Assembly: GCF_900110145.1 (NCBI RefSeq)
Contig: NZ_FOCP01000005.1
Location: 62,001 to 126,000, forward strand
Reading direction: 5' to 3'
From: Nitrosomonas marina
GTDB lineage: Bacteria > Pseudomonadota > Gammaproteobacteria > Burkholderiales > Nitrosomonadaceae
Length of the DNA: 64,000 bases
The notes beneath the pieces were generated by a model that worked only from the letters and a program-made list of their open reading frames with translations, searched no databases and was not told the DNA's origin. The translations under genes and the position numbers were made by a program. Below, piece by piece: positions 38,596 through 47,382 of this stretch. Position 1 is the stretch's first letter, and every line of letters begins with the position of its first letter.

Positions 38596-39615
38596 ATGAG
38601 AAACAAGCTTTTCATGGCTATTTTTCTACTTTTAGTTTCTATTGGAATACACGGCAAAGCGTTTGCAATAGCTTTTGGTACTGATTTTGCCGGAAAATAT
38701 ACAGACCTGGACCTTGGTTCCGTACCAGGTCTACCCACTTCATATGGGGGACTTACTTTCAAGCCCGGTGATCCAAACACTATTTGGATAGGCGGCAACG
38801 CAAACACAGCTAACGGGCGAATTTACGAAATTGGTGTAACGCGTAATGCGACTAATCACATAACAGGATTTTCTGGCACTGCGACCTCAATAGGGAATGT
38901 AGGTGAATACAATGACGGAGGCGTAACAGTTGGACCTGGCGGTGTATTGTTTACATCCCGTTGGCCGGTCAATGAACTCGGGCAAACCAAACCTGGAGAC
39001 ACGGACGAGAGTAAAATTATTGACTTAGCTGCACTAGGTGTAGCAGGTTCCCACGCCGCCATTAATTTTGTACCTGCTGGATTTGATGGGGCGGGTCAGA
39101 TGAAACTTGTTTCTTGGTCTGGAGGGCAATGGTACACAGGTAATTTTAGCCAAGATGGCTCCGGTACCTTTGATTTACTCTCTGTAACGCAAGAGACTAC
39201 TATTGGTGGTGGCCCTGAAGGTTTTGTTTATATTGACGGAATTAATTTAGGTTTTACAGTTGACAGCTTACTGGTTGCGGAATGGTCAGCAGGCAATGTT
39301 GCAGCTTATGCTATCGATAGCAATGGAGATCCAATCGTATCATCTCGTAGAGATTTCATTACTGGACTTTCAGGTGCTGAAGGTGCTGCAATTGATCCGC
39401 TAACCGGTGATTTTCTGTTTTCGACTTTTGGCGGAGGTAATCATGTAGTAGCAATACAAGGTTTTGTTCCCCCACCGCCACCACCCAATCCTGGGGTTGT
39501 TCCCGAGCCAGCTACGTTACTCTTGTTATGTATTGGTCTTGCAGGCGTAATATTTCGCGTTAAGAGGGACCGGTCTTCATCCCGCCTCTTTTATCAGCGC
39601 GCCGAGGCGAGTTAA
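38596..39615 (+). CDS. PEP-CTERM sorted exported protein
   Basis: A 339-residue secreted protein with a signal peptide ending GKAFA. The mature part is Gly/Asp/Thr-rich with beta-propeller-like repeats (GGLTFKPGDPNTIWIGGNANT, EGAAIDPLTGDFLFSTFGGGNHVVAI). A Pro-rich linker leads to the PEP-CTERM sorting signal VPEPATLLLLCIGLAGVIF followed by a basic tail, recognised by exosortase and linked to exopolysaccharide. No exosortase gene is in the window. A GGAGG Shine-Dalgarno and a sigma-54 promoter precede it. Function is unknown; a surface or biofilm role is inferred from the class. Confidence 0.9.
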   Translation: MRNKLFMAIFLLLVSIGIHGKAFAIAFGTDFAGKYTDLDLGSVPGLPTSYGGLTFKPGDPNTIWIGGNANTANGRIYEIGVTRNATNHITGFSGTATSIGNVGEYNDGGVTVGPGGVLFTSRWPVNELGQTKPGDTDESKIIDLAALGVAGSHAAINFVPAGFDGAGQMKLVSWSGGQWYTGNFSQDGSGTFDLLSVTQETTIGGGPEGFVYIDGINLGFTVDSLLVAEWSAGNVAAYAIDSNGDPIVSSRRDFITGLSGAEGAAIDPLTGDFLFSTFGGGNHVVAIQGFVPPPPPPNPGVVPEPATLLLLCIGLAGVIFRVKRDRSSSRLFYQRAEAS

Positions 39616-39908
39616 TACTTTTATAAAGCGCTTAATGATCTGGCCAAGCAGCATATGCAGCTACTTGGCCGTTGATGGCCTCACGCCATGAAATTCCGAC
39701 CAAACCCGGCGTCAGGTCTTGCAATGCAACATTTTTTTTACCTGTTTTGTCTTCTTATTGTTTTTACAGTGCACGGCGTGAATGCATGAGCATTTACGCC
39801 TGCAGGTGCAACCTGAATGACGCTAATGTGGTAAAAACTGATGCAGCAATGCTGCAAAGGCATCTGCTCAATCAAAGCAATACATTTGACTGGCATGCTA
39901 TCAAAGAT
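39616..39908. other. Intergenic region with two long hairpins
   Basis: Downstream of the PEP-CTERM gene there is GGCCAAG (39642-39648) pairing with CTTGGCC (39664-39670), with a GCATATGC palindrome in the loop. It may be a factor-dependent terminator; no T-run follows. A second hairpin, GGCGTGAATGC then ATGA then GCATTTACGCC (39775-39800), is an 11-bp stem with one G-T pair. No gene is credible here. Confidence 0.45.
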
Positions 39909-39958
39909 AGTGGGCTCCAATTTTTGGACAGGTGGCTTAGGAGTTACCCACCCAACAA

Positions 39959-40345
39959 TCAACCCGTTTTTGGCAGTTTGATGGACTCATAATAGACCAC
40001 ACCTGATTGGCTCGGTTGATATTCAGGTTTCGCAACAGATATGGATAAATCTTGTGGTACGGATGTGCCTTCGAAATCTTTGGGCCGGGATGAATCGCCT
40101 GTATGCCCATGAGACGCATGAGGCGTTGTACATATTTTCGACCTGTTTCGTACCAATGCATCGACAATACGTCGCGAACCAAGAAAAGGTTTATCCATGT
40201 GAATCCGGTCAATCAGGCGCATTACTACCTGGTCTTCTTCGGATGCTTGTTGTGGTTGATAGTAACTACTCGATCTTGCCACCTTCAATAATTCACAACG
40301 GCGTGTCCTGGGCAGCTGATGTGCTTTCTGAACCATATCTTTTCT
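39959..40345 (-). pseudogene. IS3-family OrfB transposase remnant
   Basis: The start of OrfB is present (RRCELLKVARSSSYYQPQ and DKPFLGSRRIVDAL). A frameshift near 40150 moves homology to another frame (RKYVQRLMRLMGIQAI, NINRANQVWS). At about 40000 the sequence jumps to the C-terminal end VVYYESIKLPKTG, so the integrase core with the DDE residues is missing. Confidence 0.75.
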
Positions 40346-40356
40346 CCGTGCCCGAT

Positions 40357-40638
40357 CTAGCGACCGAGCACTTTGGATAAAAAATCATTCTCCATGGTCA
40401 ACTGACCAATTTTCGCTTGTAAAGATTGAATTTCGGATTCCCTGTCCGGCGTCAGCCCCTTGCCTGATGCAAATACTTCGCTGCTCTGTTCAATCAATTG
40501 TTTCTTCCACTTCACGATAAGATTACTGTTGATGCCATACTGCTGAGACAGCTCAGTCAGCGTCTTATCGCCTTTAATCGCCGCCAGTGCTACTTTCGAT
40601 TTGAATTCCGGTGAATGATTTCTGCGTTTCTTGCTCAT
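40357..40638 (-). CDS. IS3-family OrfA (helix-turn-helix transposase subunit)
   Basis: A 93-residue protein starting MSKKRRNHSPEFKSKVALAA, with the typical LTELSQQYGINSNLIVKWKKQL helix-turn-helix and a C-terminal leucine zipper (IQSLQAKIGQLTMENDFLSKVL). In active elements it is joined to OrfB by programmed -1 frameshifting. It looks intact here, but its partner is not, so it could only act, if at all, as a repressor or on related elements. Confidence 0.85.
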   Translation of the reverse strand: MSKKRRNHSPEFKSKVALAAIKGDKTLTELSQQYGINSNLIVKWKKQLIEQSSEVFASGKGLTPDRESEIQSLQAKIGQLTMENDFLSKVLGR

Positions 40639-40918
40639 TTTCTGTATCCCTCTTTTATGATGGAAAATAATCATACAGAAAATAACTCCTTAACTTACCC
40701 TTTCAGGTGTCCAAGTAACAGGGTCCACTTCTTAGTGGATTAATTCTGCTAAATGTTCATCTTCCCAAGTCATCCGATCAAACATAACCATTGAATCCAA
40801 GATACTTCCATAATATATAGGAAATAAAGATAATATTAATGCACAGATTTGACCCTTACCTCCCTGGTATTTTCGGGGGGATTACCGGTGAGTAAAATTT
40901 CATATTGAAACATTTTTG

Positions 40919-40935
40919 TCGAAATTTTTTACACT
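40919..40935 (+). promoter_or_regulatory. Candidate upstream activator site (shared 17-bp element, copy 2)
   Basis: TGTCGAAATTTTTTACA, matching copy 1 at 15/17 positions and more symmetric (TGT-N2-AAA-T-TTT-N2-ACA). It is 89 bp upstream of the second sigma-54 promoter, similar to the 81 bp for copy 1. Confidence 0.55.
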
Positions 40936-41007
40936 TGTGTGGGCTTCAACCATATTGTTTTTACCGATAATAAATATTTTGTTTTTTATCAGTGAGTTGA
41001 AGTGCGA

Positions 41008-41023
41008 TGGAATGAATTTTGCT
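41008..41023 (+). promoter_or_regulatory. Sigma-54 (-24/-12) promoter of the second PEP-CTERM gene
   Basis: TGGAATGAATTTTGCT keeps TGG, the G at consensus position 7 and TTGCT in exact register. The 68 bp to the ATG leave a leader of about 40 nt. Confidence 0.65.
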
Positions 41024-41075
41024 TTATTATTAAATATCACCATTATCATTATTGACCACGAAGGAGGCGCTTGTT

Positions 41076-41744
41076 ATGTTTACCCTGCAGAAAATGATTC
41101 GCAAGGCTTTTTCTATCGTTATACCCACGGTATTATTTTTTTCAGTTTCTGTTCATGCCAGCATTATCAGCGTCACGGAAACTGGCGGCCCCAGCAGCAT
41201 GGGTACCAATGCTGCTGTCATAGGTGCACCTGCGAATGCACTGGACGACATTGTTTTCAATACGGGCATGCAAGGGTTTAATGAAGCGCAAGGTGTTTTC
41301 ACCAGTATCGCACACGGCATAGATGGCGGCGGGACGGTGTCCGCCGGTTCATATGTCAATAGCCATATGATTTTCCTCAATTCTCAGGGAACCGCGTTGC
41401 TGACTCATACCGGTGTGCAATGGACTTTTGATGGCAATATTATCGGCGTAATGTCAGACTCTGGAGGCTTGCTCGAAGCAGCTTCCACAGCTGAACTTGG
41501 CAATCCTCTGACCAATTACACCGCCACTTTCGGCGGCAGCGGACCAGCAGCGCCATTCCCTGCTCGCGGAATGGAAGGTGGCGACAGCTATTCCGTCAGC
41601 GGCAACACGATTACAGTCAACATGAGAGTCACCGAACCCGGCGACTGGATTCGCGTTATCACAGTCCCTGAGCCAGGCATGCTTGCGCTGATGGGCCTTG
41701 CACTTGTGGCATTCGGACTAACGCGGCGAAGCGCAAAGCTATAA
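41076..41744 (+). CDS. PEP-CTERM sorted exported protein
   Basis: A 222-residue secreted protein. A signal peptide (AFSIVIPTVLFFSVSVHA) is followed by a Gly/Thr/Ala-rich beta domain without recognised family, and then the exosortase signal VPEPGMLALMGLALVAFGLTRR. The start is set by an AGGAGG Shine-Dalgarno 8 nt upstream of this ATG; a TTG eight codons earlier would lie before that site. A strong hairpin terminator follows. It shares promoter architecture with the other PEP-CTERM gene, so both are probably in one regulon. Function unknown. Confidence 0.88.
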   Translation: MFTLQKMIRKAFSIVIPTVLFFSVSVHASIISVTETGGPSSMGTNAAVIGAPANALDDIVFNTGMQGFNEAQGVFTSIAHGIDGGGTVSAGSYVNSHMIFLNSQGTALLTHTGVQWTFDGNIIGVMSDSGGLLEAASTAELGNPLTNYTATFGGSGPAAPFPARGMEGGDSYSVSGNTITVNMRVTEPGDWIRVITVPEPGMLALMGLALVAFGLTRRSAKL

Positions 41745-41777
41745 ACATGTAACTACTGTAATGAAGAACATAGATTC

Positions 41778-41816
41778 CAAAACACGTACGGCTTTATTAT
41801 GCTAATACGTGTTTTG
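41778..41816 (+). terminator. Hairpin terminator after the second PEP-CTERM gene
   Basis: CAAAACACGTA (41778-41788) pairs perfectly with TACGTGTTTTG (41806-41816), an 11-bp stem ending in a short T-run on the plus strand. It lies about 35 bp after the stop. Confidence 0.65.
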
Positions 41817-42006
41817 TGATCTACACTACGTCGTCAAACCACTTAGTTTTCCTGCTTTCCAGTAAAGTATCCTGCCATCAATTCCGCTGTTGAATTCTAT
41901 ATCAGTTATTTTCACAGTTTCACAGACCTCGCAATGGTTCGGTATCCATCACGCTGCAAACAAACGAAAACAGGTTTTACAGCGCACCTTGTAAAGGTGT
42001 TAATTG

Positions 42007-44352
42007 CTACAGTGGCCAGAATATCGGCAACAATAGAGCTGTCACTGTAAAAACCACGAGTGTCAGCGGAATACCGAGTTTCAGATAATCCGTAAATCGA
42101 TACCCGCCAGGGCCCATTATCAGCGTGTTAGCTGGATGCGAGACAGGGCTGGCAAGGCTGGTCGCAGCGATGGCGACTGTCATCATAACTGTGTGCGGCG
42201 AAATACCGAGTTCCCCGCTAATTGTCAACGCAATTGGCGCCATGATCAATACCAGCGCTACAGCAGGCAGAACCAGTGCTCCCAGTGCGGTAACAACGTA
42301 TAATCCGACAATCACAGGCCAAGGCCCCCAGGAACCGAATAAATGCAATACACCATTGGCCACGTATGCTGCGGCACCGCTTTGCTGCATCGCAGCGCCC
42401 AGGGGCAGCATACCGGCAATCAGAAAAATAGCGCGCCAGTCAATTGCGCGGTGAGCTTGCTCTATGCTAAGACAGCCGGTAATAATCATTAATGTCGCAG
42501 CTGCCACTGCCGCTGTATAAATGGGCATAAACCCGGTGAGCACCGATACAATAACCATCAGCATCAAAGTCGCAGCCAGTGGCGCCCTGCGAGTATCTAT
42601 CGGTTCGGTATAAACAGGATTGAGAAGAATCAGGTCCTCATAATCATTGAGTCTGGCAAGATTGGCTTTTGGACCCAAAAAAAGCAAACCATCACCCGGC
42701 TCAAGTTTCATGGTGCCCAGGCCTGTGCGGTATGGACGACCGCCACGCCAGATAGCGGCTACCTTTATCTGATACCGCTCGTCAAACTGCAGCTCTTCCA
42801 CCTGCTTTCCAACAAGCTTCCCGTGTGGATGCAACGTAGCTTCAATCAGATCAAGTTCGCCCTGTTCGAACACGCTCAGATACGGTGATACATCATGCAA
42901 TCGCTCCAGTTGCTGCAAACCACGCAACACATCCAGATCGGATTCTCTTCCCTGAATTAACAACAGGTCGCCTGCCTGTATATATTCTTCTGAAGCGGGC
43001 GACTCTAACACTTCGCCTTTACGAAACAACGCCAGTAAACGAAAGTCGAATGCATCTCCAAGCCTGTTTTCTGCAAGCGTGGTTCCGATCAGAGGGGCTT
43101 CATCAGGTACATGCAGGACAAACAATCGTTCATCAAGTTGGTATTTCTCATGCATATCAGCATATGTAACCGGTTTTATTTGTGTAAACGCCGCTGCTTC
43201 ACCTAGTTTTTCCAGTGCTTGCGGTGAGCCCTGTACCAGTAAGCGATCCCCGGCGGCAATCACCATTTCGGCAAGACGTGTTCGGCGAATCAGATTTTCC
43301 CGCCGGATTGCCATTACATTGACTCCGAAACGTTCGCGAAAAATACGATGACGCAACGGTTCGCCAATCAATGGCGCATTCTCGGCCACCACCAGTTCAC
43401 TGAGTTGAACGTTGGCCAGCAAACGTTCATATAATACGGGCGCTTCCCGCTCAATCGTAAGCGTACTCCAGCTGCGCAGCTGCTCGAAGCGATCGAATCT
43501 GCCTTGTGCGAGTAAAATGTCTCCCGATCGCAATACGGTACCCGGCCTTGGCAGTACAATAGGCCGGTCTGCACGCGTAACGGCAATAATCATTAACTCG
43601 GCAACAGATGCAAGGCCGGATTCGGCGATTGTCTTGCCGGCCAGAATCGAGTCTGCAAACACCCGTAACGCAAAAATACGCTCCTGCAGTCCATACTCGG
43701 CACGCAAATCACGTTGACTTCGCGCGGTGCGCAACGTATCAGCTTTCGGTAACAAATGGCGTCCCGCCAGCGCGACAAAAATGGTTCCGGCAAGCAGTAT
43801 GGGAACACCGATAAATGCAAAATCGAAAAAGCGAAAACTTTCTTCACCGGCTTCCTGCAGTGCAATGCTGGCCAGCAGGTTCGGCGGCGTGCCAATAAGC
43901 GTCATCAGACCACCTAGCAGCGTTCCATAGGCCAGTGGCATCAGAAGTCGCGACGGTGCTACACCGGTCCGCCGTGCAACATCGACGACCACCGGCAACA
44001 TTAATGCCGCCACCCCTATGTTATTCATGAATGCCGACAGCACACCCGCGACAATCATGAAAATCACAATCATGCGCACCTCGCTATGTCCAGCCACCCG
44101 CAATACCTGTCGACCGATCTGATCCGCAATGCCAACACGTGCGAGACCTTCGCTAACAACAAACATCGCCCAAACAGTGATTACCGCCGGATTACTGAAA
44201 CCGCTGATTGCCTCTGCTGGAGATACCAAACCCAGTATTGCCAGGCTGGACATTACTATTAATGCCACAACATCCACACGCACCCATTCAGTAATGAACA
44301 GAACCAGGCAAATAAACAGAATAGTTAATACCAGTATGCCTTCCAGTGCCAT
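42007..44352 (-). CDS. SLC13/DASS-type permease with RCK_C (TrkA-C) domains
   Basis: A 781-residue transporter. Five to six N-terminal helices (FICLVLFITEWVRVDVVALIVM, the re-entrant FMNNIGVAALMLP and LIGTPPNLLASIAL) are followed by a long cytoplasmic part. That part has four RCK_C-like repeats; motifs of the type PLIGEPLRHRIF, GDRLLVQGSPQALEKL, GDLLLIQGRESDL and PGDGLLFLGP mark their ends. A second helix set has the repeated SPVSHPANTLIMGPGGYRF motif. The family carries dicarboxylates, sulfate or other anions with Na+; RCK_C parts may sense a ligand. The substrate cannot be told from sequence. Monocistronic, upstream region short. Confidence 0.88.
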   Translation of the reverse strand: MALEGILVLTILFICLVLFITEWVRVDVVALIVMSSLAILGLVSPAEAISGFSNPAVITVWAMFVVSEGLARVGIADQIGRQVLRVAGHSEVRMIVIFMIVAGVLSAFMNNIGVAALMLPVVVDVARRTGVAPSRLLMPLAYGTLLGGLMTLIGTPPNLLASIALQEAGEESFRFFDFAFIGVPILLAGTIFVALAGRHLLPKADTLRTARSQRDLRAEYGLQERIFALRVFADSILAGKTIAESGLASVAELMIIAVTRADRPIVLPRPGTVLRSGDILLAQGRFDRFEQLRSWSTLTIEREAPVLYERLLANVQLSELVVAENAPLIGEPLRHRIFRERFGVNVMAIRRENLIRRTRLAEMVIAAGDRLLVQGSPQALEKLGEAAAFTQIKPVTYADMHEKYQLDERLFVLHVPDEAPLIGTTLAENRLGDAFDFRLLALFRKGEVLESPASEEYIQAGDLLLIQGRESDLDVLRGLQQLERLHDVSPYLSVFEQGELDLIEATLHPHGKLVGKQVEELQFDERYQIKVAAIWRGGRPYRTGLGTMKLEPGDGLLFLGPKANLARLNDYEDLILLNPVYTEPIDTRRAPLAATLMLMVIVSVLTGFMPIYTAAVAAATLMIITGCLSIEQAHRAIDWRAIFLIAGMLPLGAAMQQSGAAAYVANGVLHLFGSWGPWPVIVGLYVVTALGALVLPAVALVLIMAPIALTISGELGISPHTVMMTVAIAATSLASPVSHPANTLIMGPGGYRFTDYLKLGIPLTLVVFTVTALLLPIFWPL

Positions 44353-44484
44353 GCGCTCAACCCCTCTGCAATATTGTGGTTAATTATAATGAGAAATGCT
44401 CAGGAGTTGCAGAAGCACTGGCTAATTTGCATTCAGTGCATAAGTAGCACAGTTGTGCTGATTTTTTACTTACAACGCGAAATA

Positions 44485-45285
44485 CTAGCCCGGTACTGCC
44501 AGGGTAACAACCAGCTCGAAACGGCTGATACCAAGATCACAGAAATAACCGCCTTCATCCGTTGCATTGTAAAATTCAAGAACGCGTGCGTTGTCTGGTG
44601 TAATGACAAAACCATAATTCGACCGAACACCGCGCACCCACTCACTGACGGTGTTGGTCACATCCAATTGTCGCCAACTGCTTCTTAACGTATCGAATGG
44701 CCCGGAATCCGGGCGGGATGGCGTGGAAGAAATCGGCAGGCGAGCACCGCTCGGCAAACCGGCCCTGAAAATACCGGCGTCCCAGGATTCAGTTGCTTGT
44801 CCCAGCTGCATGACGGTACATTGTTCGCGGTTGCCGCGCGATCGTGGCGGATCGAACGGACCAAAATCACCATAAACATTGAGCTCTGCAGACAAAACCG
44901 CTGCACCCGGCGGAAATGCCGACAAATCAAATTTGACTGCGGTCTGGTAAGTTTCGAAAATCCGTAAATGACAGGATTCTCCGCGGGTAACCGCCACTTC
45001 ATAACCGGTCAGATTGTTTATATCGAAATCCGGCCTGGTGCTGTCATACTGACGCACAAATTCATCCCAGAGATATAACCGCGTTCCGCGGCGGTCAAGA
45101 TGAAAAGGAGAACAGATCCCAAACGTATCATGATGATTCTCGATGAAAATGCTGGCTGTTCTCTCCGCTTCGAGCGTCAATGTCTGTTCGTTCAATGGCC
45201 GCAAATTTGCACATCCATAAACCATTGTAATTAAAAGAATAATCAGTAAATAATGGCTAAGCAGGCAATGTTTCAGTCGTTGCAT
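44485..45285 (-). CDS. Lipoprotein with DNRLRE-like beta domain
   Basis: A 266-residue protein with a lipobox signal (LLIILLITMVYGC). The mature domain is beta-rich with the pattern TAVKFDLSAFPPGAAVLSAELNVYGDF, ATESWDAG, QLDVTNTVSEWVRG, SNYGFVITPDN. That order is typical of DNRLRE/TGF-beta-propeptide-like domains found on cell-surface proteins. Several Cys residues may form disulfides. Function is unknown; it would be a surface or periplasmic lipoprotein. Confidence 0.75.
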   Translation of the reverse strand: MQRLKHCLLSHYLLIILLITMVYGCANLRPLNEQTLTLEAERTASIFIENHHDTFGICSPFHLDRRGTRLYLWDEFVRQYDSTRPDFDINNLTGYEVAVTRGESCHLRIFETYQTAVKFDLSAFPPGAAVLSAELNVYGDFGPFDPPRSRGNREQCTVMQLGQATESWDAGIFRAGLPSGARLPISSTPSRPDSGPFDTLRSSWRQLDVTNTVSEWVRGVRSNYGFVITPDNARVLEFYNATDEGGYFCDLGISRFELVVTLAVPG

Positions 45286-45707
45286 ATTACTGTCCTCCGA
45301 TTAATTCCCACAACAATACAATAATCTATTCTGCCGTTATCATACTGTATTCAGTAACTACTGATTTATAATCCTGTCGAGAACGGTTTCGTAAGCACCG
45401 ACTATGTGCAGCAGTAAGAAAGAAAAGGTTAAAACTACAAGAACAGCAAAACCCTGTTGTCACATTGGTTTAAGAAGCTGCTGTGTTGGTAAATAAGTGA
45501 AAATTTTCATCAACTATTATAATTTCTTACAACTGCCGGTGCCTGATTATCATACGCAGCAAAGTCCGGGAAATACGTAACGACATGCTAAAAAAATTTG
45601 CTTTTTTTTGAGAAAATTTTATACAGTTAATTTTGCCAGTAAAATAAGCATCTGCATCTTGCACATGTAACCGGTACAACGCATACAACGGCAAATAGAG
45701 GGAAACA
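45286..45707. other. 422-bp divergent intergenic region
   Basis: Lies between the lipoprotein (minus) and the YbhB gene (plus). It is AT-rich, with a run AAAAAAATTTGCTTTTTTTT near 45590. A 30-codon frame at 45404-45496 on the plus strand encodes a basic, Cys-rich peptide (see findings) without a good ribosome binding site. No clear promoter is seen. Confidence 0.35.
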
Positions 45708-46202
45708 ATGACTACTGTCGCATTAACCGTGTTTACACTGCTGTCCACGTCCTTTTCACATATAGGTCAGATGCCTGTCAGACTGACTTGCGACGGCGAT
45801 AATATCTCACCGGCGCTGCTTTGGACTGGTATTCCTGAAGGGACTAAAAGTCTGGTATTGATTGTTGATGACCCTGATGCACCCGATCCGGAGGCTCCTA
45901 AAATGACGTGGGTACACTGGACGCTTTATAATATCCCGCCGGATAGTGAGGGCCTGCCGGAAGGAATTTCTATAGAAAACCTGCCGGGTGGAACACTTCA
46001 AGGACTAAATGACTGGAAACGTCCCGGCTACGGTGGTCCATGCCCGCCAATCGGCACCCACCGCTATTTTCATAAGTTATATGCACTAAACACAGTTTTA
46101 CCGGATTTGAACCACCCGACCAAGGCCGAGCTCGAAGCGGCCATGCATGACCATATCATCGCCCAGGCAACGCTTATCGGTCATTATCGCCGCAACCCGT
46201 AA
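45708..46202 (+). CDS. YbhB/YbcL family (PEBP-like) protein
   Basis: A 164-residue phosphatidylethanolamine-binding-protein homologue. The ligand pocket motifs are present: TCDGDNISPALLWTGIPEGTKSLVLIVDDPDAPDP, WVHWTLYNIP and GPCPPIGTHRYFHKLYAL. A GAGGG Shine-Dalgarno precedes the ATG. In bacteria the role is not settled; the fold binds phosphorylated or lipid ligands. It lies 22 bp upstream of a lipid-kinase gene, which strengthens a phospholipid link. Confidence 0.92.
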   Translation: MTTVALTVFTLLSTSFSHIGQMPVRLTCDGDNISPALLWTGIPEGTKSLVLIVDDPDAPDPEAPKMTWVHWTLYNIPPDSEGLPEGISIENLPGGTLQGLNDWKRPGYGGPCPPIGTHRYFHKLYALNTVLPDLNHPTKAELEAAMHDHIIAQATLIGHYRRNP

Positions 46203-46224
46203 CTGTTTACCGGCAAAAATCATT

Positions 46225-47133
46225 ATGACAGCAGAACCCTTACTAATTCTTGTCAACCGAAAGGCAGGTACAGCAAAAAAAATGGGACATACGCGTTTGC
46301 TCGAGACGCTGGAGAGGGTTAATAGATCTGTTCAACTGCACTGGCTTGATCCTGCAGATCTGTCAGCTTATATTCAACAGTTGGTCGACGATGGTAATAT
46401 TAATGAACTTGCTGTCGGCGGTGGAGATGGAACAATCAACCACACCATCCAGCACTTGGTCGGCACGAATATTGTGCTGTTTCCTCTGCCTCTGGGTACG
46501 ATGAATCATTTTGTCAAGGATCTGGATCTCCCCGTGCGTCTGGAGGAATTTCTACCACTATTGAATAGCAATCGACGAAGCCGGCAGATAGACGTTGGTT
46601 GCGTGAATAGCCAGTATTTTCTGAATAATGTTTCCCTTGGGATGTATCCCCGTGTCGTAAGATATCGCGGTGTTGTACGATTTTCACAGCGATTCCCAAA
46701 ATTGATTGCCACAGCTTACGCTTTGACTAAAGTGTTGCTGCGCCATCAATCCAGGCGCTCATTTACCTGGCGCACAGACAAGGGCGACGATATCAGCTCT
46801 CCCGTCTTTCTGATTGCGAATAATCGCTACAAATTTGATATAACTTCATTGGTTCACCGTGAACGACTGGACGAAGGACACCTGATGATCATAGCGCCCA
46901 CTGACGTCAGATTGCCAACTTTGCTGGAAGCAATATTGTATGCCTGGACGGACCGTGTTGAATACGCCAGCCGCCTCGACGTCCGCGCGGTAAAAGACAT
47001 TATCATCAACGTAGATTCGGATTCAACCCATGCGGTTATCGATGGAGAGTTGACCCGGCTGGACACCCCCATAAAACTCCATCTAAAAAAAGCGGCGCTG
47101 CGCGTAGTAGATTCACTGGATACAGACAATTAG
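46225..47133 (+). CDS. Diacylglycerol/lipid kinase family protein
   Basis: A 302-residue YegS/DgkB-like lipid kinase. The DAGK catalytic domain has the nucleotide loop VGGGDGTINHTIQHL and LFPLPLGTMNHFVKDLDLP. The C-terminal beta-sandwich includes SQYFLNNVSLGMYPRVVRYR and VIDGELTRLDTPI. It phosphorylates a lipid such as diacylglycerol with ATP. The start MTAEPLLILVNRKAG begins the fold; the frame extends into the YbhB gene but without homology. It is probably co-transcribed with YbhB. Confidence 0.9.
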   Translation: MTAEPLLILVNRKAGTAKKMGHTRLLETLERVNRSVQLHWLDPADLSAYIQQLVDDGNINELAVGGGDGTINHTIQHLVGTNIVLFPLPLGTMNHFVKDLDLPVRLEEFLPLLNSNRRSRQIDVGCVNSQYFLNNVSLGMYPRVVRYRGVVRFSQRFPKLIATAYALTKVLLRHQSRRSFTWRTDKGDDISSPVFLIANNRYKFDITSLVHRERLDEGHLMIIAPTDVRLPTLLEAILYAWTDRVEYASRLDVRAVKDIIINVDSDSTHAVIDGELTRLDTPIKLHLKKAALRVVDSLDTDN

Positions 47134-47149
47134 GCGGATTTTACACCCG

Positions 47150-47171
47150 GCTCTCGATACTAACCGAGAGC
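47150..47171 (+). terminator. Hairpin after the lipid kinase gene
   Basis: GCTCTCG and CGAGAGC form a 7-bp perfect stem with an 8-nt loop, followed by TTATTAAT. It lies 17 bp after the stop; the T-run is weak. Confidence 0.45.
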
Positions 47172-47382
47172 TTATTAATCCTCACTATTTTGTTAGAAAA
47201 TCAAGACATGCTATTTAAACGGGTCTCGACTTGGAGCCGATTGAACGCCATGCGGCTATAAATGTTCCAGCCTATGTGCTATAAACATGACACTGAAATT
47301 AACCTTGGTTAAAGGCAAGGGATTCAGCCATCCTCGAATGAGACACAAATGTAAACAGATTGACGCATCTTTCTGAGAATCG

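Larger units (their letters stand above)
39909..40729 (-). mobile_element. Internally deleted IS3-family element
   Basis: Imperfect terminal inverted repeats bound it: AGTGGGCTCCAATTTTTGGA at the left and, read inward on the minus strand, AGTGGACCCTGTTACTTGGA at the right. It contains an intact orfA and an orfB that has lost its catalytic core. The size of about 820 bp against roughly 1.2-1.3 kb for intact relatives shows the deletion. It sits between the two PEP-CTERM genes. Confidence 0.75.
40730..41075 (+). other. 346-bp upstream region of the second PEP-CTERM gene
   Basis: AT-rich, non-coding. It begins just outside the right end of the IS3 remnant and carries the shared upstream element and the sigma-54 promoter described separately. 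No other signal is recognised. Confidence 0.5.

Noticed and set aside
39672..39992. 106-codon plus-strand frame across the intergenic hairpin and IS3 end
   Set aside because: It crosses the IS boundary and an 11-bp hairpin, and no part resembles a protein.
37250..41800. Genomic island with integrase and att sites
   Set aside because: Only decayed insertion sequences are present; no integrase, tRNA gene or direct repeats were found.
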